A DNA stretch of 64,000 nucleotides from contig JAJFFS010000019.1 in NCBI GenBank assembly GCA_021776515.1, positions 28,836-92,835 of the forward strand. The letters run 5' to 3'. Below, one piece after another: positions 35,579 to 43,621 of the stretch. Source of the stretch: Robiginitomaculum sp. (GTDB lineage: Bacteria; Pseudomonadota; Alphaproteobacteria; Caulobacterales; Maricaulaceae). The notes under the pieces were generated by a model. It saw only the letters and a list, made by a program, of their open reading frames with translations, ran no database searches and was not told where the DNA came from. Every line of letters begins with the position of its first letter. Positions within the stretch are counted from its first letter, which is position 1. A program made the position numbers and the translations under genes.

Positions 35579-36135
35579 CACAAACGCACCTCGGTAAAAG
35601 GGGCCAGTAAAGCTTGCGCTCGCAATGGCAGGGCTCCTCCTCTCTCACCACGGTGCTCATAAAGATCGCGAACAACGATCAAGAGCGCCATGCGCAAGGG
35701 GGCAGGAATAAAACTTTCATCCACGCCATACCCCGCATCAAAATCAAACAGCAATGCTGCGGATGGGTGCGTAAAATTAAAATGTGCAAAGCTGGAAAGG
35801 GCAATAATGCGAGATCTGTTCGGGTCCACATAGTAATCTGCTGGATCTATGACGCTGGTAACACCAGCCTCATCCCGGTATTGAATTTGGCTCAGCAAGG
35901 CTAACGGGCGCGCTTGCAGGGCAAAAACACCCTTGTCAGGCCAGGCGTTCACAGTTTGGCGTAATGATCGTAAAATCAGTGCCCGGCCCGTTATTTGTTC
36001 TATCGATTGCGTGGCTGCACGGATCAAATCCACAACCAAAGCATCATCATGGCTGGAATCCAGTTGCAGAAACACCTTGGCTTCAGCCAGCGTGACCGGG
36101 TCAATTGCTGGCGGAACCAAAACTTGCAAGCTCAT
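35578..36135 (-). CDS. GTA head-tail connector protein (g6, phiE125 gp8-like)
   Basis: A 185-aa connector: VPPAIDPVTLAEAKVFLQLD, SSHDDALVVDLIRAATQSIE and QITGRALILRSLRQTVNAWP form the typical helical head-tail connector fold, with a C-terminal extension ending APFTEVRL. It docks under the portal. A 94-base gap separates it from the capsid gene, which may hold a secondary regulatory or folding signal. Confidence 0.92.
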   Translation of the reverse strand: MSLQVLVPPAIDPVTLAEAKVFLQLDSSHDDALVVDLIRAATQSIEQITGRALILRSLRQTVNAWPDKGVFALQARPLALLSQIQYRDEAGVTSVIDPADYYVDPNRSRIIALSSFAHFNFTHPSAALLFDFDAGYGVDESFIPAPLRMALLIVVRDLYEHRGERGGALPLRAQALLAPFTEVRL

Positions 36136-36229
36136 GTAAACATCCTTGATTTTTTGTTGTCAGAAAAGACACGGGCGGACGCTGAACCAGTCAGCAGCCC
36201 GCCCGCGATTTACCAAAAGCATCAGGGGG

Positions 36230-37438
36230 TTAGCTGATGGCAAATTTCAGAAGTTTGATGGCATTGAAGTCCTGCACACCGCCACCAACTTTTTTGGTTG
36301 TGTAGAAAAGTACAAAGGGTTTGGAAGAATACGGGTCGCGCACGACACGAATACCGGCACGATCAACGATTAAATACCCACGGCGAAAATCACCAAAGGC
36401 AATGGCATTGGCATTGCTGGTAATGTCAGGCATTTCTTCTATTTCAGTCACCGCATACCCAAGCAAGGTAGAAGGCTGCCCCGCAGCTGTTCCCGGTTGC
36501 CAGATATAATTACCATCGGCATCCTTGAACTTGCGCACCGCAGAAACGGTCCGCCGGTTCATCACAAAACGGGCGTTGGGACGATAAACCGCTTTGGGCG
36601 CATAAATCAGATCAATTAGTGAATCCACAGGATCAGTAGCGGCAAAATCACCGGCCACTCCTGTTGCAATATAACCAATTTCGCCCCATTGCTGGGTTGC
36701 TTCTGCGGTATTGGTATAGGCCATAAAGCCCTTGGGCTTGCCAATACCATCACCATTAACAAAGGCCGTGGTTTCCTGCGTCGCAAAAACATCCTGAACC
36801 TCGCCAGCAAGCCATTGATCGATGTCAGACAGGCTATCATCCAGCAGCGTTTGGGTTGCCGCCGGCATGGCATAAAGTTCCGCTGCCGGAAACGCAAGCA
36901 AATCAAGAGTTGGGGTTTGGGTTTCAGGCCGGGCCGCGGTTTCACCCGTCCAACCGGCAGAGGCACCACCCCGGCTGACTGGTTTCTTGAAATTTGATGA
37001 ACCAACCTGGCGCACTTCGGCAATTTGACGCATTGGAGAAGCGTCCTGTAATAGACGCGTAATTTCATGCGCCGTTTCATCCGGGGCAACAAAGCCACCA
37101 TCCGGGTCAGATCCAGCTGATAATTGCTTGGCCTCCAAGAGACGGCCTACATCGCCCTGGCGCATATATTGCCCCCAGGCTTGTTTGCTTTCACTTTGAA
37201 TATGTCCTGCTGAAGCTTCCAGCATCGGGCGATGCTGGTTAAGGTTGATGCGGTCCATAGCCGCCTTTTGCTCGGTCAATGTGCGGTCAATCCGCTCAAC
37301 TTTTTCAGTACTCAGTACATCTGCCGACTGTTTTTTTTCAATTTCCAAAAGACGCCGGTCATTGGCATCCTTAAACGCTTCAAAAGCGCCGCGAAATTCA
37401 TCCATTCCATAGGGCGTTGTTGACGGCGTAGTAGCCAT
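36230..37438 (-). CDS. GTA major capsid protein (g5, HK97 fold)
   Basis: A 402-aa HK97-type capsid protein. An N-terminal coiled-coil scaffold/delta region (FEAFKDANDRRLLEIEKKQS) runs to about residue 110 and is expected to be cut off by the protease. The mature fold begins near GSDPDGGFVAPDETAHEITR and includes NGDGIGKPKGFMAY and the C-terminal VRDPYSSKPFVLFYT. The start at ATG 37438 (MATTPSTTPYG) has an excellent AAAGGAAA site; the open frame upstream is Cys-rich and not part of it. It is the most abundant particle protein. Confidence 0.95.
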   Translation of the reverse strand: MATTPSTTPYGMDEFRGAFEAFKDANDRRLLEIEKKQSADVLSTEKVERIDRTLTEQKAAMDRINLNQHRPMLEASAGHIQSESKQAWGQYMRQGDVGRLLEAKQLSAGSDPDGGFVAPDETAHEITRLLQDASPMRQIAEVRQVGSSNFKKPVSRGGASAGWTGETAARPETQTPTLDLLAFPAAELYAMPAATQTLLDDSLSDIDQWLAGEVQDVFATQETTAFVNGDGIGKPKGFMAYTNTAEATQQWGEIGYIATGVAGDFAATDPVDSLIDLIYAPKAVYRPNARFVMNRRTVSAVRKFKDADGNYIWQPGTAAGQPSTLLGYAVTEIEEMPDITSNANAIAFGDFRRGYLIVDRAGIRVVRDPYSSKPFVLFYTTKKVGGGVQDFNAIKLLKFAIS

Positions 37439-37476
37439 CTTGGTTTCCTTTTTCACAATATTCCTCATTATTTTGG

Positions 37477-37947
37477 TTAACTGGCCAGAGAGTTGGCCAC
37501 AGGGTGGATCGCAGAACGCCCGGCATTCCCCACAATGCGCAAACGTGCCTGCGGCAACATGGGAAATGTCACAATCGACACCTCCCACAATTCAATCTCG
37601 TAAAGCTCTCTTATCTGAGTGCTTTTTTTTGCTCGCCGGGTACGAAACCCAATAGAAAGTCCATCAATGGCACCGCGCTTAATCAATGCAGAGGCCGTGC
37701 ACCCAACCGGTCCGTCGCTAAAAACCCGCCCCCGCACAAAGAGACCTTTGTGGTCCTCGCTAATTAAATCCCAAACGCCTATAGGCTCAGTTGCATCATG
37801 TTGAAACAACATGCGAATTCCGCTTGCTCCACGGGTCAGCAAGGAGGCCGAAAAGGCACCCTGCCGCACCAGATCAGCCGAAAGATCTTGCTGGTCAAAG
37901 ATTGAGGCATAGCCTTCAATGTGGATGGTGTTATGATTTTCTTTCAT
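37477..37947 (-). CDS. GTA prohead protease (g4, HK97 family)
   Basis: A 156-aa serine protease of the HK97 prohead family (U35-like). MLFQHDATEPIGVWDLIS contains the catalytic His region, and GAIDGLSIGFRTRRAKK holds the catalytic Ser. It matures the capsid by removing scaffold segments. It lies 38 bases upstream of the capsid gene and 47 bases downstream of the small g3.5-like gene. Confidence 0.92.
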   Translation of the reverse strand: MKENHNTIHIEGYASIFDQQDLSADLVRQGAFSASLLTRGASGIRMLFQHDATEPIGVWDLISEDHKGLFVRGRVFSDGPVGCTASALIKRGAIDGLSIGFRTRRAKKSTQIRELYEIELWEVSIVTFPMLPQARLRIVGNAGRSAIHPVANSLAS

Positions 37948-37994
37948 ATCTGTAATACCTTATTACGTATATGGATTATTATTGCTGCGACAAA

Positions 37995-38246
37995 CTAACG
38001 ACTAAGGCGTTCTTCTATCCGGTTTAAGGAGGCACGCGCCTGATCCATTTGTTCTTCAAGGCGTGCAAGACGTTCAGAAACAGCATCCTGATTGGCGGTG
38101 CGCCGTTCTAGTTCGTTGATGCGCTCTGCGGCGGCACCGGCCCACAATAAAGCGGCGGCACTTTGCAACACTACGGTCAGGATAAGAGCCAGACTGATAT
38201 GACTTTCAATGCGCCTTCCCGAACCAAAAGCTGTATGTTCGCTCAT
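37995..38246 (-). CDS. GTA small protein (g3.5-like) with one membrane-like helix
   Basis: An 83-aa protein: a hydrophobic helix at about residues 15-38 (SHISLALILTVVLQSAAALL) then a charged coiled coil (RLARLEEQMDQARASLNRIE). It sits exactly where R. capsulatus GTA has g3.5, and its ATG overlaps the portal stop (ATGA). The role of g3.5 is not established; the helix-coil layout suggests a membrane or assembly factor. Confidence 0.7.
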   Translation of the reverse strand: MSEHTAFGSGRRIESHISLALILTVVLQSAAALLWAGAAAERINELERRTANQDAVSERLARLEEQMDQARASLNRIEERLSR

Positions 38247-39400
38247 GGTTCAGCAACAGCCCCTACTTTGGAAAGCCCCGCAAGAGCACGCTTTTCCTCG
38301 TTAGTGAGAAAATCTGCCTTCGCAAGACGCTCCCACCGTGCACCAACATCCTCACAAAGCGCGGGTATATCGTCTTCGGCGATATGAATTGAAATTTTAT
38401 CGCCCATCCATGGCTCCAGCCAGCTTTCAAAAGCGCGGGCAGTTTTACGCATTAATGGCAAAACGGTTTGCCGCCAAAAGGCCAGATTGGCCTCGCGATA
38501 ATTTGCATAGGTATTATCCCCTGGGATACCCAACAACATGGGCGGAACACCAAAGGCGAGCGCAATTTCGCGGGCAGCCGCATGTCGGGATTGCAAAAAT
38601 TCCATGTCAGATGGCGCGTGCGACATTGGCTTCCAGTCCAGCCCCCCCTCCAGCAACATGGGACGCCCGGCATTTTGCGCGCCCTGATGCACGTCGGAAA
38701 GCTCGGCCTTTAGCCGTTCAAACTGCTCGTCACTTAGCCTGTCACCTTTTGCCTCAGATAATACCAATGCCCCTGATGGTCGTGCCGCATTATCCAGAAG
38801 TGCCTTATTCCACTTTGCCCCTGCGTTATGTAAATCAACAGCGTATGCAGCGGCCTCCAATGGGCTTTGCCCATAATAATCATTCACTGGATTAAACAGG
38901 CGCATATGCAGGACAGGGCTTTGATCCGCATGTGCCGGGCGCTCAAAGCGTACTTTACGGCCGCCAGCGCTATACTCCCACCCGCCCGGCCTGCCGCCGG
39001 CACCGGGAACCACCTTCACCCTGTCTGGACGCAGTGCATAAAGTTCACGCGGAGCACCATCAAGAATTACGGCCTCAATATAACCATTGCCGGAAAGCAA
39101 CAGATAACCAAAATGTGCTTCAAGCAATTCAGCATAATCCTGATCGGCATTTGGTCTGCGCAACAGCGCATCCGTCTCACTATGTTCTGATTGCATCTGC
39201 ACAGAGGCTGCCGCCTCGGCAATCATGCGCACACAACGATACACGATTGCGTTTTGGGCAAAGCCTTCCCGCGACAAAGCCAGATAGTCCCGCGGCGTCC
39301 ACGCCGCCTGCCCGTGCATACTTAACGAGATCAGATTTCGAGCTGAACTGGCTTTTTGTTCAGGTTGGCGGGCAAAGCCCCTTGTCAAAAATTCTAACAT
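38243..39400 (-). CDS. GTA portal protein (g3, HK97 family)
   Basis: A 385-aa portal that forms the DNA gate at one capsid vertex. Diagnostic parts are YRCVRMIAEAAASVQMQSE, LRPDRVKVVPGAGGRPGGWE, MRLFNPVNDYYGQSPLEAA and AFGVPPMLLGIPGDNTYANY. I chose ATG 39400 (MLEFLTRGF) because GAGGAAATTT lies just upstream; an ATG four codons earlier (39412) overlaps the terminase stop and is also possible. It overlaps g3.5 at its end. Confidence 0.95.
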   Translation of the reverse strand: MLEFLTRGFARQPEQKASSARNLISLSMHGQAAWTPRDYLALSREGFAQNAIVYRCVRMIAEAAASVQMQSEHSETDALLRRPNADQDYAELLEAHFGYLLLSGNGYIEAVILDGAPRELYALRPDRVKVVPGAGGRPGGWEYSAGGRKVRFERPAHADQSPVLHMRLFNPVNDYYGQSPLEAAAYAVDLHNAGAKWNKALLDNAARPSGALVLSEAKGDRLSDEQFERLKAELSDVHQGAQNAGRPMLLEGGLDWKPMSHAPSDMEFLQSRHAAAREIALAFGVPPMLLGIPGDNTYANYREANLAFWRQTVLPLMRKTARAFESWLEPWMGDKISIHIAEDDIPALCEDVGARWERLAKADFLTNEEKRALAGLSKVGAVAEP

Positions 39401-39408
39401 AAATTTCC

Positions 39409-40752
39409 TCATATCAGAGCCCGCAAACGTGGCCCGTTTTTCATATCCAGCACCAGCGCCGTAATGGCCCAGACCAGTGCATCAACACGATCCGGGCTTT
39501 TAGCGGATGAACAACCATCAGCACCAAAAGCGCACATTTGATCTTCCAGAACCGGAAACCGGCCTGCATGATGAACCCGTCCCTGCTCGTAAAGTGCAGC
39601 AACGGGGGTCGCACGCACGTGTTTCCCGCGACTGGCGTGAACCAGCCTCACAGGCGCATCCGCATTGGCCAGTGCCAACACTGTGCGCACCATTTCGCCG
39701 CCCTGATTGGCCTCTGCCACAACCTGGTCAGCATCATAATCTGCATAGGCCTGCATAACGGCGCGAGCCCACGCCTCAGGGCGAACACCTTGTAATGATC
39801 GATCAGCCAGCACCCAGGTATGTACCGCATCTGATTTACAGGCATAACCTGCAACAATAATTCCACATTCATCGGCCTTGGCCCCGACGCTAACAGGCGG
39901 ATCCACTGCAACAACAATACGCTCCAATGCAGGCGGGCATGTGTCATAGGTCAGAACGATCTGACTGCGCGTCCACAATGCCCCTACCGGGTCTTCAATT
40001 AATTCACCATCCAGCTCCTGCCTGCCCAGGACAGTGCCACCATAGCGACGCTCAACTTCATTCAGGAAGCTTTGCGAAAGCAGCTTGTTATCTGTGGTCC
40101 GCGCCCGACTGGTAACGGTCGAAGGGTCATTCAACATAGCTCGCAATGGCGCAATAGGTCGTGGCGTAGTGGTCACAACTGTGCGTGGTGCCAGGCCAAG
40201 CCTAAGACCAAAGCGCAACATGTCCCAGGTTTGCTCAACATGGGTCCAGCTACAAAATTCATCACACCACGCACACTCAAACTGCGGACCGCGCAAACTA
40301 TCTGGATCCTCCGAAGAGAAAATGTAGGCCACCGCACCATTAGGCCATTCAAGCCGACGCCGCGAGGTGGAAAAAACCGGGCGAAATGCGGCAGAACTAC
40401 ACCTGCGCAATCCGGATTCGCCCTCAATCATCACCTCACGAGCATCCAATAATGTTGGCGCCACCAACGCTACGCGGCGGCACCTGGAACCTCCTAGCGG
40501 GCTGGTACCTTCCACCTGCGCCCGTATCCATTCAGCACCTGCACGCGTCTTTCCACTGCCCCGTCCGCCCAGCAGCAACCAGGTTTTCCATTCTCCGGGC
40601 GGCGGCAATTGGTTATCCCTTGCCCAAAACGGCCAATACCATTTCAAATATTGAACCTGTTCCGGAGACAGGCTTTGTGTAAACATCCGCACCTTATGCG
40701 GCCCCAGACGCGCTAAATATGATGCGCTCAACGCCCGGGGTTTTACTGACAA
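39409..40752 (-). CDS. GTA terminase large subunit (g2)
   Basis: A 447-aa packaging motor. The ATPase has Walker A in LLLGGRGSGKTRAGAEW and a Walker B-like acidic pair in FECAWCDEFCSW; the C-terminal nuclease shows the first metal Asp in VVAVDPPVSVGAKADECGI. GTA terminases cut host DNA with little sequence preference and package about 4 kb headfuls. The start appears to be TTG at 40752, with GAGGAG seven bases upstream (40760-40765); an ATG at 40686 would lose 22 residues. This is the first recognisable gene of the cluster; no small-terminase gene is visible upstream. Confidence 0.94.
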   Translation of the reverse strand: MSVKPRALSASYLARLGPHKVRMFTQSLSPEQVQYLKWYWPFWARDNQLPPPGEWKTWLLLGGRGSGKTRAGAEWIRAQVEGTSPLGGSRCRRVALVAPTLLDAREVMIEGESGLRRCSSAAFRPVFSTSRRRLEWPNGAVAYIFSSEDPDSLRGPQFECAWCDEFCSWTHVEQTWDMLRFGLRLGLAPRTVVTTTPRPIAPLRAMLNDPSTVTSRARTTDNKLLSQSFLNEVERRYGGTVLGRQELDGELIEDPVGALWTRSQIVLTYDTCPPALERIVVAVDPPVSVGAKADECGIIVAGYACKSDAVHTWVLADRSLQGVRPEAWARAVMQAYADYDADQVVAEANQGGEMVRTVLALANADAPVRLVHASRGKHVRATPVAALYEQGRVHHAGRFPVLEDQMCAFGADGCSSAKSPDRVDALVWAITALVLDMKNGPRLRALI

Positions 40753-41063
40753 GGGCGCTCTCCTCAGAGAACCCGCCTTCTCTCTATATTGAGAAACGCA
40801 ACACAGACCCCCTCAGGCATAACCCGGTTATCCGCTAACGCTTCAAAACTGATAGTATCAAGTTTTAAAAAGCACGAAATATTTGCTGCAAACCCCTTCA
40901 CAGCGATTACTCATCCGCACTTCCTGACCATGCCCAAAGACTACCCGACCAGCGCCCCCGTCGAATTACTTTCTCATTTTATGGATTTTCTCACATGTTT
41001 TCATCATGTTACAAATTTTGAAACCTAGTGTTATGCTGCTTTATCCCCGGAAACACAGCAGGT
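40753..41063. other. Intergenic leader of the GTA cluster, no gene seen
   Basis: The 311 bases upstream of the terminase hold no credible minus-strand gene, and so no g1. They contain a ribosome site for the TTG start (40760-40765), a near-perfect inverted repeat at 40845-40866 and an AT-rich stretch near 40970-41040. The GTA promoter and its activator site are expected here, but I cannot point to a convincing -35/-10 pair. A 79-codon plus-strand frame (40789-41028) is probably chance. Confidence 0.6.
40845..40866. promoter_or_regulatory. Inverted repeat upstream of the GTA cluster
   Basis: Arms AAAACTGATA and TATCAAGTTTT face each other across a single G, with one unpaired A in the right arm. 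It lies 93 bases upstream of the terminase start. It could be an operator for a GTA activator, or a weak terminator for the upstream ycgN-like gene, since the minus strand reads stem then GTTTTG. The two cannot be told apart from sequence. Confidence 0.45.
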
Positions 41064-41522
41064 TCAGCCCTCACCTGGCCATATAATCAGGTAATTTTCT
41101 ATATTTTTTGAAGAAACCTCAGTTTCGCAAATAGTTCGATCCCTGACTGACATACCGGCTTCGTGAATACTCTCCCGATCACCTGTTATCAGATGATGCC
41201 ATGGCGGCAACTCATAACCTTCCAACAGTAAACGATAGGCGCAGGTCTTGGGCATCCAGTCTAATGAGCCAAGATTATCGGGGGTCAGGCGCACACAATC
41301 AGGAACGATTGTGCACCTGTCCATATAATTGGTGCAGGCGCACGCCGTGCGCTCAAACAACTGACAAGCAATGTTAGTGTCAGCAATTTTACCAGTATCT
41401 TCGTCTTCAAGGCGGATCATGCAACATTTACCGCACCCATCACATAGCGATTCCCATTCTTGTTGGGTCATATCGTCCAGTGATTTGTTGCGCCAGAATG
41501 AGTTTGAAGGACAGAAAGACAT
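41064..41522 (-). CDS. YcgN/UPF0260-family cysteine-cluster protein
   Basis: A 152-aa protein with the family signature EWESLCDGCGKCCMIRLEDE and further cysteines (IACQLFERTACACTNYMDRC and MPKTCAYRLL), fitting the CxxCxxxCC zinc/iron cluster domain. FWRNKSLDDMTQQEWESLC is the usual N-terminal stretch, so the start at 41522 gives close to family length. Function in the cell is not established. It is divergent from the penicillin-binding protein gene (55 bases between starts) and reads toward the GTA cluster. Confidence 0.88.
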   Translation of the reverse strand: MSFCPSNSFWRNKSLDDMTQQEWESLCDGCGKCCMIRLEDEDTGKIADTNIACQLFERTACACTNYMDRCTIVPDCVRLTPDNLGSLDWMPKTCAYRLLLEGYELPPWHHLITGDRESIHEAGMSVRDRTICETEVSSKNIENYLIIWPGEG

Positions 41523-41577
41523 GAGAAATAATATACCGGATCAAATTTTCGCCTTTATTAAATGGTGTTGCTGAACC

Positions 41578-43548
41578 ATGCCAGCCTTTCGCGCCGATAT
41601 TTTGAAAGCACAACATACCAGTCGCAGCACGCGCCTTCGCTGGTTTTTTGCTGCGACCTTACTTCTTCTAACGATGATGACTGTGACAGGTATTATGGCC
41701 TGGCGTTATTTTTTTTCTGACATCCCGGCATTGCCTGCTGACCTTGACCAGCTTTGGACCATAGAACGAACCCAGTCTTTTGTATTACAGGGCAAGGATG
41801 ATACGCTATTGGCCTCTCGCGGACCACGTTATGGACGCGCCATTAAACTGGCTGAGCTACCCGCTCTGGTGCCACAAGCTTTTATTGCCATAGAAGATCA
41901 AAGGTTTTTCGCTCATCAGGGTGTTGATTTACGCGCCATTTTCCGGGCGACCTATGCCAATATTAAATCAGGGAAAACGGTGCAAGGTGGCTCTACAATC
42001 ACCCAGCAATTAATAAAACTACTGTTCTTGTCTCCACAACAAACCTTTAAGCGAAAAATTCAGGAAATGTGGCTTGCCACCCGACTGGAAAAACGCCTGA
42101 ATAAAACAGAAATTCTTCAACTTTACCTGAACCGTGTATATTTTGGTGGAGGCGCCTATGGAGTTGATGCCGCAGCGCAACGATATTTTTCCAAACCTGC
42201 AACACAACTTACCCTGTCTGAAGCCGCACTTTTAGCAGCCTTACCAAAGGCACCAAGTCGTCTAGCCCCGGACCATAACCGTGCAAAAGCACAGGCAAGA
42301 GCTAACCTTGTGCTGAGGGCCATGCATACATCTGGGTTTATTTCCCTCGAACAAACGCAAGAAGCCCTGTTAGCCCCGCCAGAGTTGAAGACACAAGAAC
42401 GTGCCAGTGGCTACGGTTATATTTTCGACATGGTTTCAAATGAAGCGCAAGCGCTGGCAGGAACTGCCGCCAAAGACCTGGTAATTACCACAACTATCGA
42501 TGCAAAGCTGCAAAGTATTGCAAAAACCGCATTGGAAGCCGGGCTAGCCAAAGAGGGGCAAGCGCTGCACGTATCCCAGGGCGCAGTTGTTATTCTAGAT
42601 ATGAAAGGGGCTGTACGCGCCCTCGTAGGGGGCCGCTCTTACGAAGAAAGCAAATTCAACCGTGCCGTTCAGGCGTACAGGCAACCCGGGTCAGCCTTCA
42701 AACCCATTGTATATGCGGCCGCGCTTGAAAAAGGCGTAGATTTTGATTCAGTACGTTATGATGAACCCGTTGAAATAGAGGGATGGGCACCGCAGAATTA
42801 TGGCGGAAAATTTCGTGGCCGCGTTACGTTGCGCGATGCGTTCAAACGCTCCATCAATACTGTAGCAGCGCAATTAACCGAAGAAATATCCTCAGATGCT
42901 GTCGTCCGCCTTGGCAAGCGGTTTGGTATCAAGGCCGCACTTACCCCTCTGCCCTCTATTGCCCTGGGCGCACAAGAAGTTAACCTGCTGGAATTAACCC
43001 GGGCTTATGGAGTGTTCGCCAATGACGGGCGTTTCCATTCTTCATTCCTGATCAGCACTATTGGCACGAGCCGGGGTGATGAACTGTATGTGCGGCCGCA
43101 CATAAATTCAAAGCAAGTTTACGATCCGACCCTGGCACAACAAATGACATCATTGATGCAAGAGGTAATTCTGGACGGCACAGGAAAAAGAGCTGCCGTT
43201 TCTGGCGGCCGTCAAGTCGCAGGAAAAACGGGCACCAGTCAGGATTGGCGCGATGCATGGTTTGTAGGATATTCCGCAGATTACATTATTGGCGTCTGGG
43301 TGGGCAATGACGATAACAGCTCTATGAAGCGGGTAACCGGCGGCGGTTTACCCTCGAAAATATGGCGGACCATTATGTCCGAAGCGCTAAGCGGAAATCC
43401 AAAACGTGCATTAAACGCGCCACCACCGCATTTACGGTCGGAAAATGAAGAAAAACTGGCTGCATTTTATACAAGCCTGACAACAATTTTTACAAAAACT
43501 AGGGAACCAACTGAAGGGTTTTCAAGTGTAAACACCTATGAAAATTAA
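41578..43548 (+). CDS. Class A penicillin-binding protein (PBP1A family, short form)
   Basis: A 656-aa bifunctional peptidoglycan synthase. One membrane helix (about residues 22-46) is followed by the glycosyltransferase domain with EDQRFFAHQGVDLRAIFRA, QGGSTITQQLIK and LYLNRVYFGGGAYGVDAAA. The transpeptidase domain has SxxK (RQPGSAFKPIVYAAA), SxN (KRSINTVAAQ) and KTGTS (VAGKTGTSQDWRDAWF). It lacks the long inserts of typical PBP1a (about 850 aa). No strong ribosome site precedes ATG 41578. Beta-lactams would acylate the serine of SxxK. Confidence 0.93.
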   Translation: MPAFRADILKAQHTSRSTRLRWFFAATLLLLTMMTVTGIMAWRYFFSDIPALPADLDQLWTIERTQSFVLQGKDDTLLASRGPRYGRAIKLAELPALVPQAFIAIEDQRFFAHQGVDLRAIFRATYANIKSGKTVQGGSTITQQLIKLLFLSPQQTFKRKIQEMWLATRLEKRLNKTEILQLYLNRVYFGGGAYGVDAAAQRYFSKPATQLTLSEAALLAALPKAPSRLAPDHNRAKAQARANLVLRAMHTSGFISLEQTQEALLAPPELKTQERASGYGYIFDMVSNEAQALAGTAAKDLVITTTIDAKLQSIAKTALEAGLAKEGQALHVSQGAVVILDMKGAVRALVGGRSYEESKFNRAVQAYRQPGSAFKPIVYAAALEKGVDFDSVRYDEPVEIEGWAPQNYGGKFRGRVTLRDAFKRSINTVAAQLTEEISSDAVVRLGKRFGIKAALTPLPSIALGAQEVNLLELTRAYGVFANDGRFHSSFLISTIGTSRGDELYVRPHINSKQVYDPTLAQQMTSLMQEVILDGTGKRAAVSGGRQVAGKTGTSQDWRDAWFVGYSADYIIGVWVGNDDNSSMKRVTGGGLPSKIWRTIMSEALSGNPKRALNAPPPHLRSENEEKLAAFYTSLTTIFTKTREPTEGFSSVNTYEN

Positions 43549-43621
43549 TTTCATCTGTTGAGGCTTCTTTAGGGCTTTTCTGTCAATTTCTAATTTGCCT
43601 TTAAAGTTTGAGACAGTGAGC

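Larger units (their letters stand above)
27586..40752 (-). mobile_element. Gene transfer agent structural gene cluster (RcGTA type, g2 to g15)
   Basis: Sixteen genes on one strand over 13.2 kb in the RcGTA order: large terminase, portal, g3.5-like, protease, capsid, connector, stopper, tail terminator, tail tube, two small tail genes, tape measure, distal tail, hub, peptidase and megatron. Most junctions overlap by 1-4 bases. No integrase, excisionase, repressor, replication or lysis gene and no attachment repeat flanks it; the borders are housekeeping genes (dnaJ-like and ycgN-like). This separates it from a prophage. All reading frames are intact, so it is probably under selection and functional. 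Confidence 0.93.

Noticed and set aside
27586..40752. Interpretation as a functional prophage
   Set aside because: No integrase, repressor, replication, lysis or attachment-site signals; gene set and order match GTAs, and both borders are ordinary housekeeping genes.
40778..40795. Short inverted repeat TTCTC/GAGAA near the terminase start
   Set aside because: Arms of only five bases with an eight-base loop; expected by chance in AT-rich DNA.
40789..41028. 79-codon plus-strand frame upstream of the GTA cluster
   Set aside because: No ribosome site, odd composition, overlaps the inverted repeat, and lies on the strand opposite both neighbours; probably chance.
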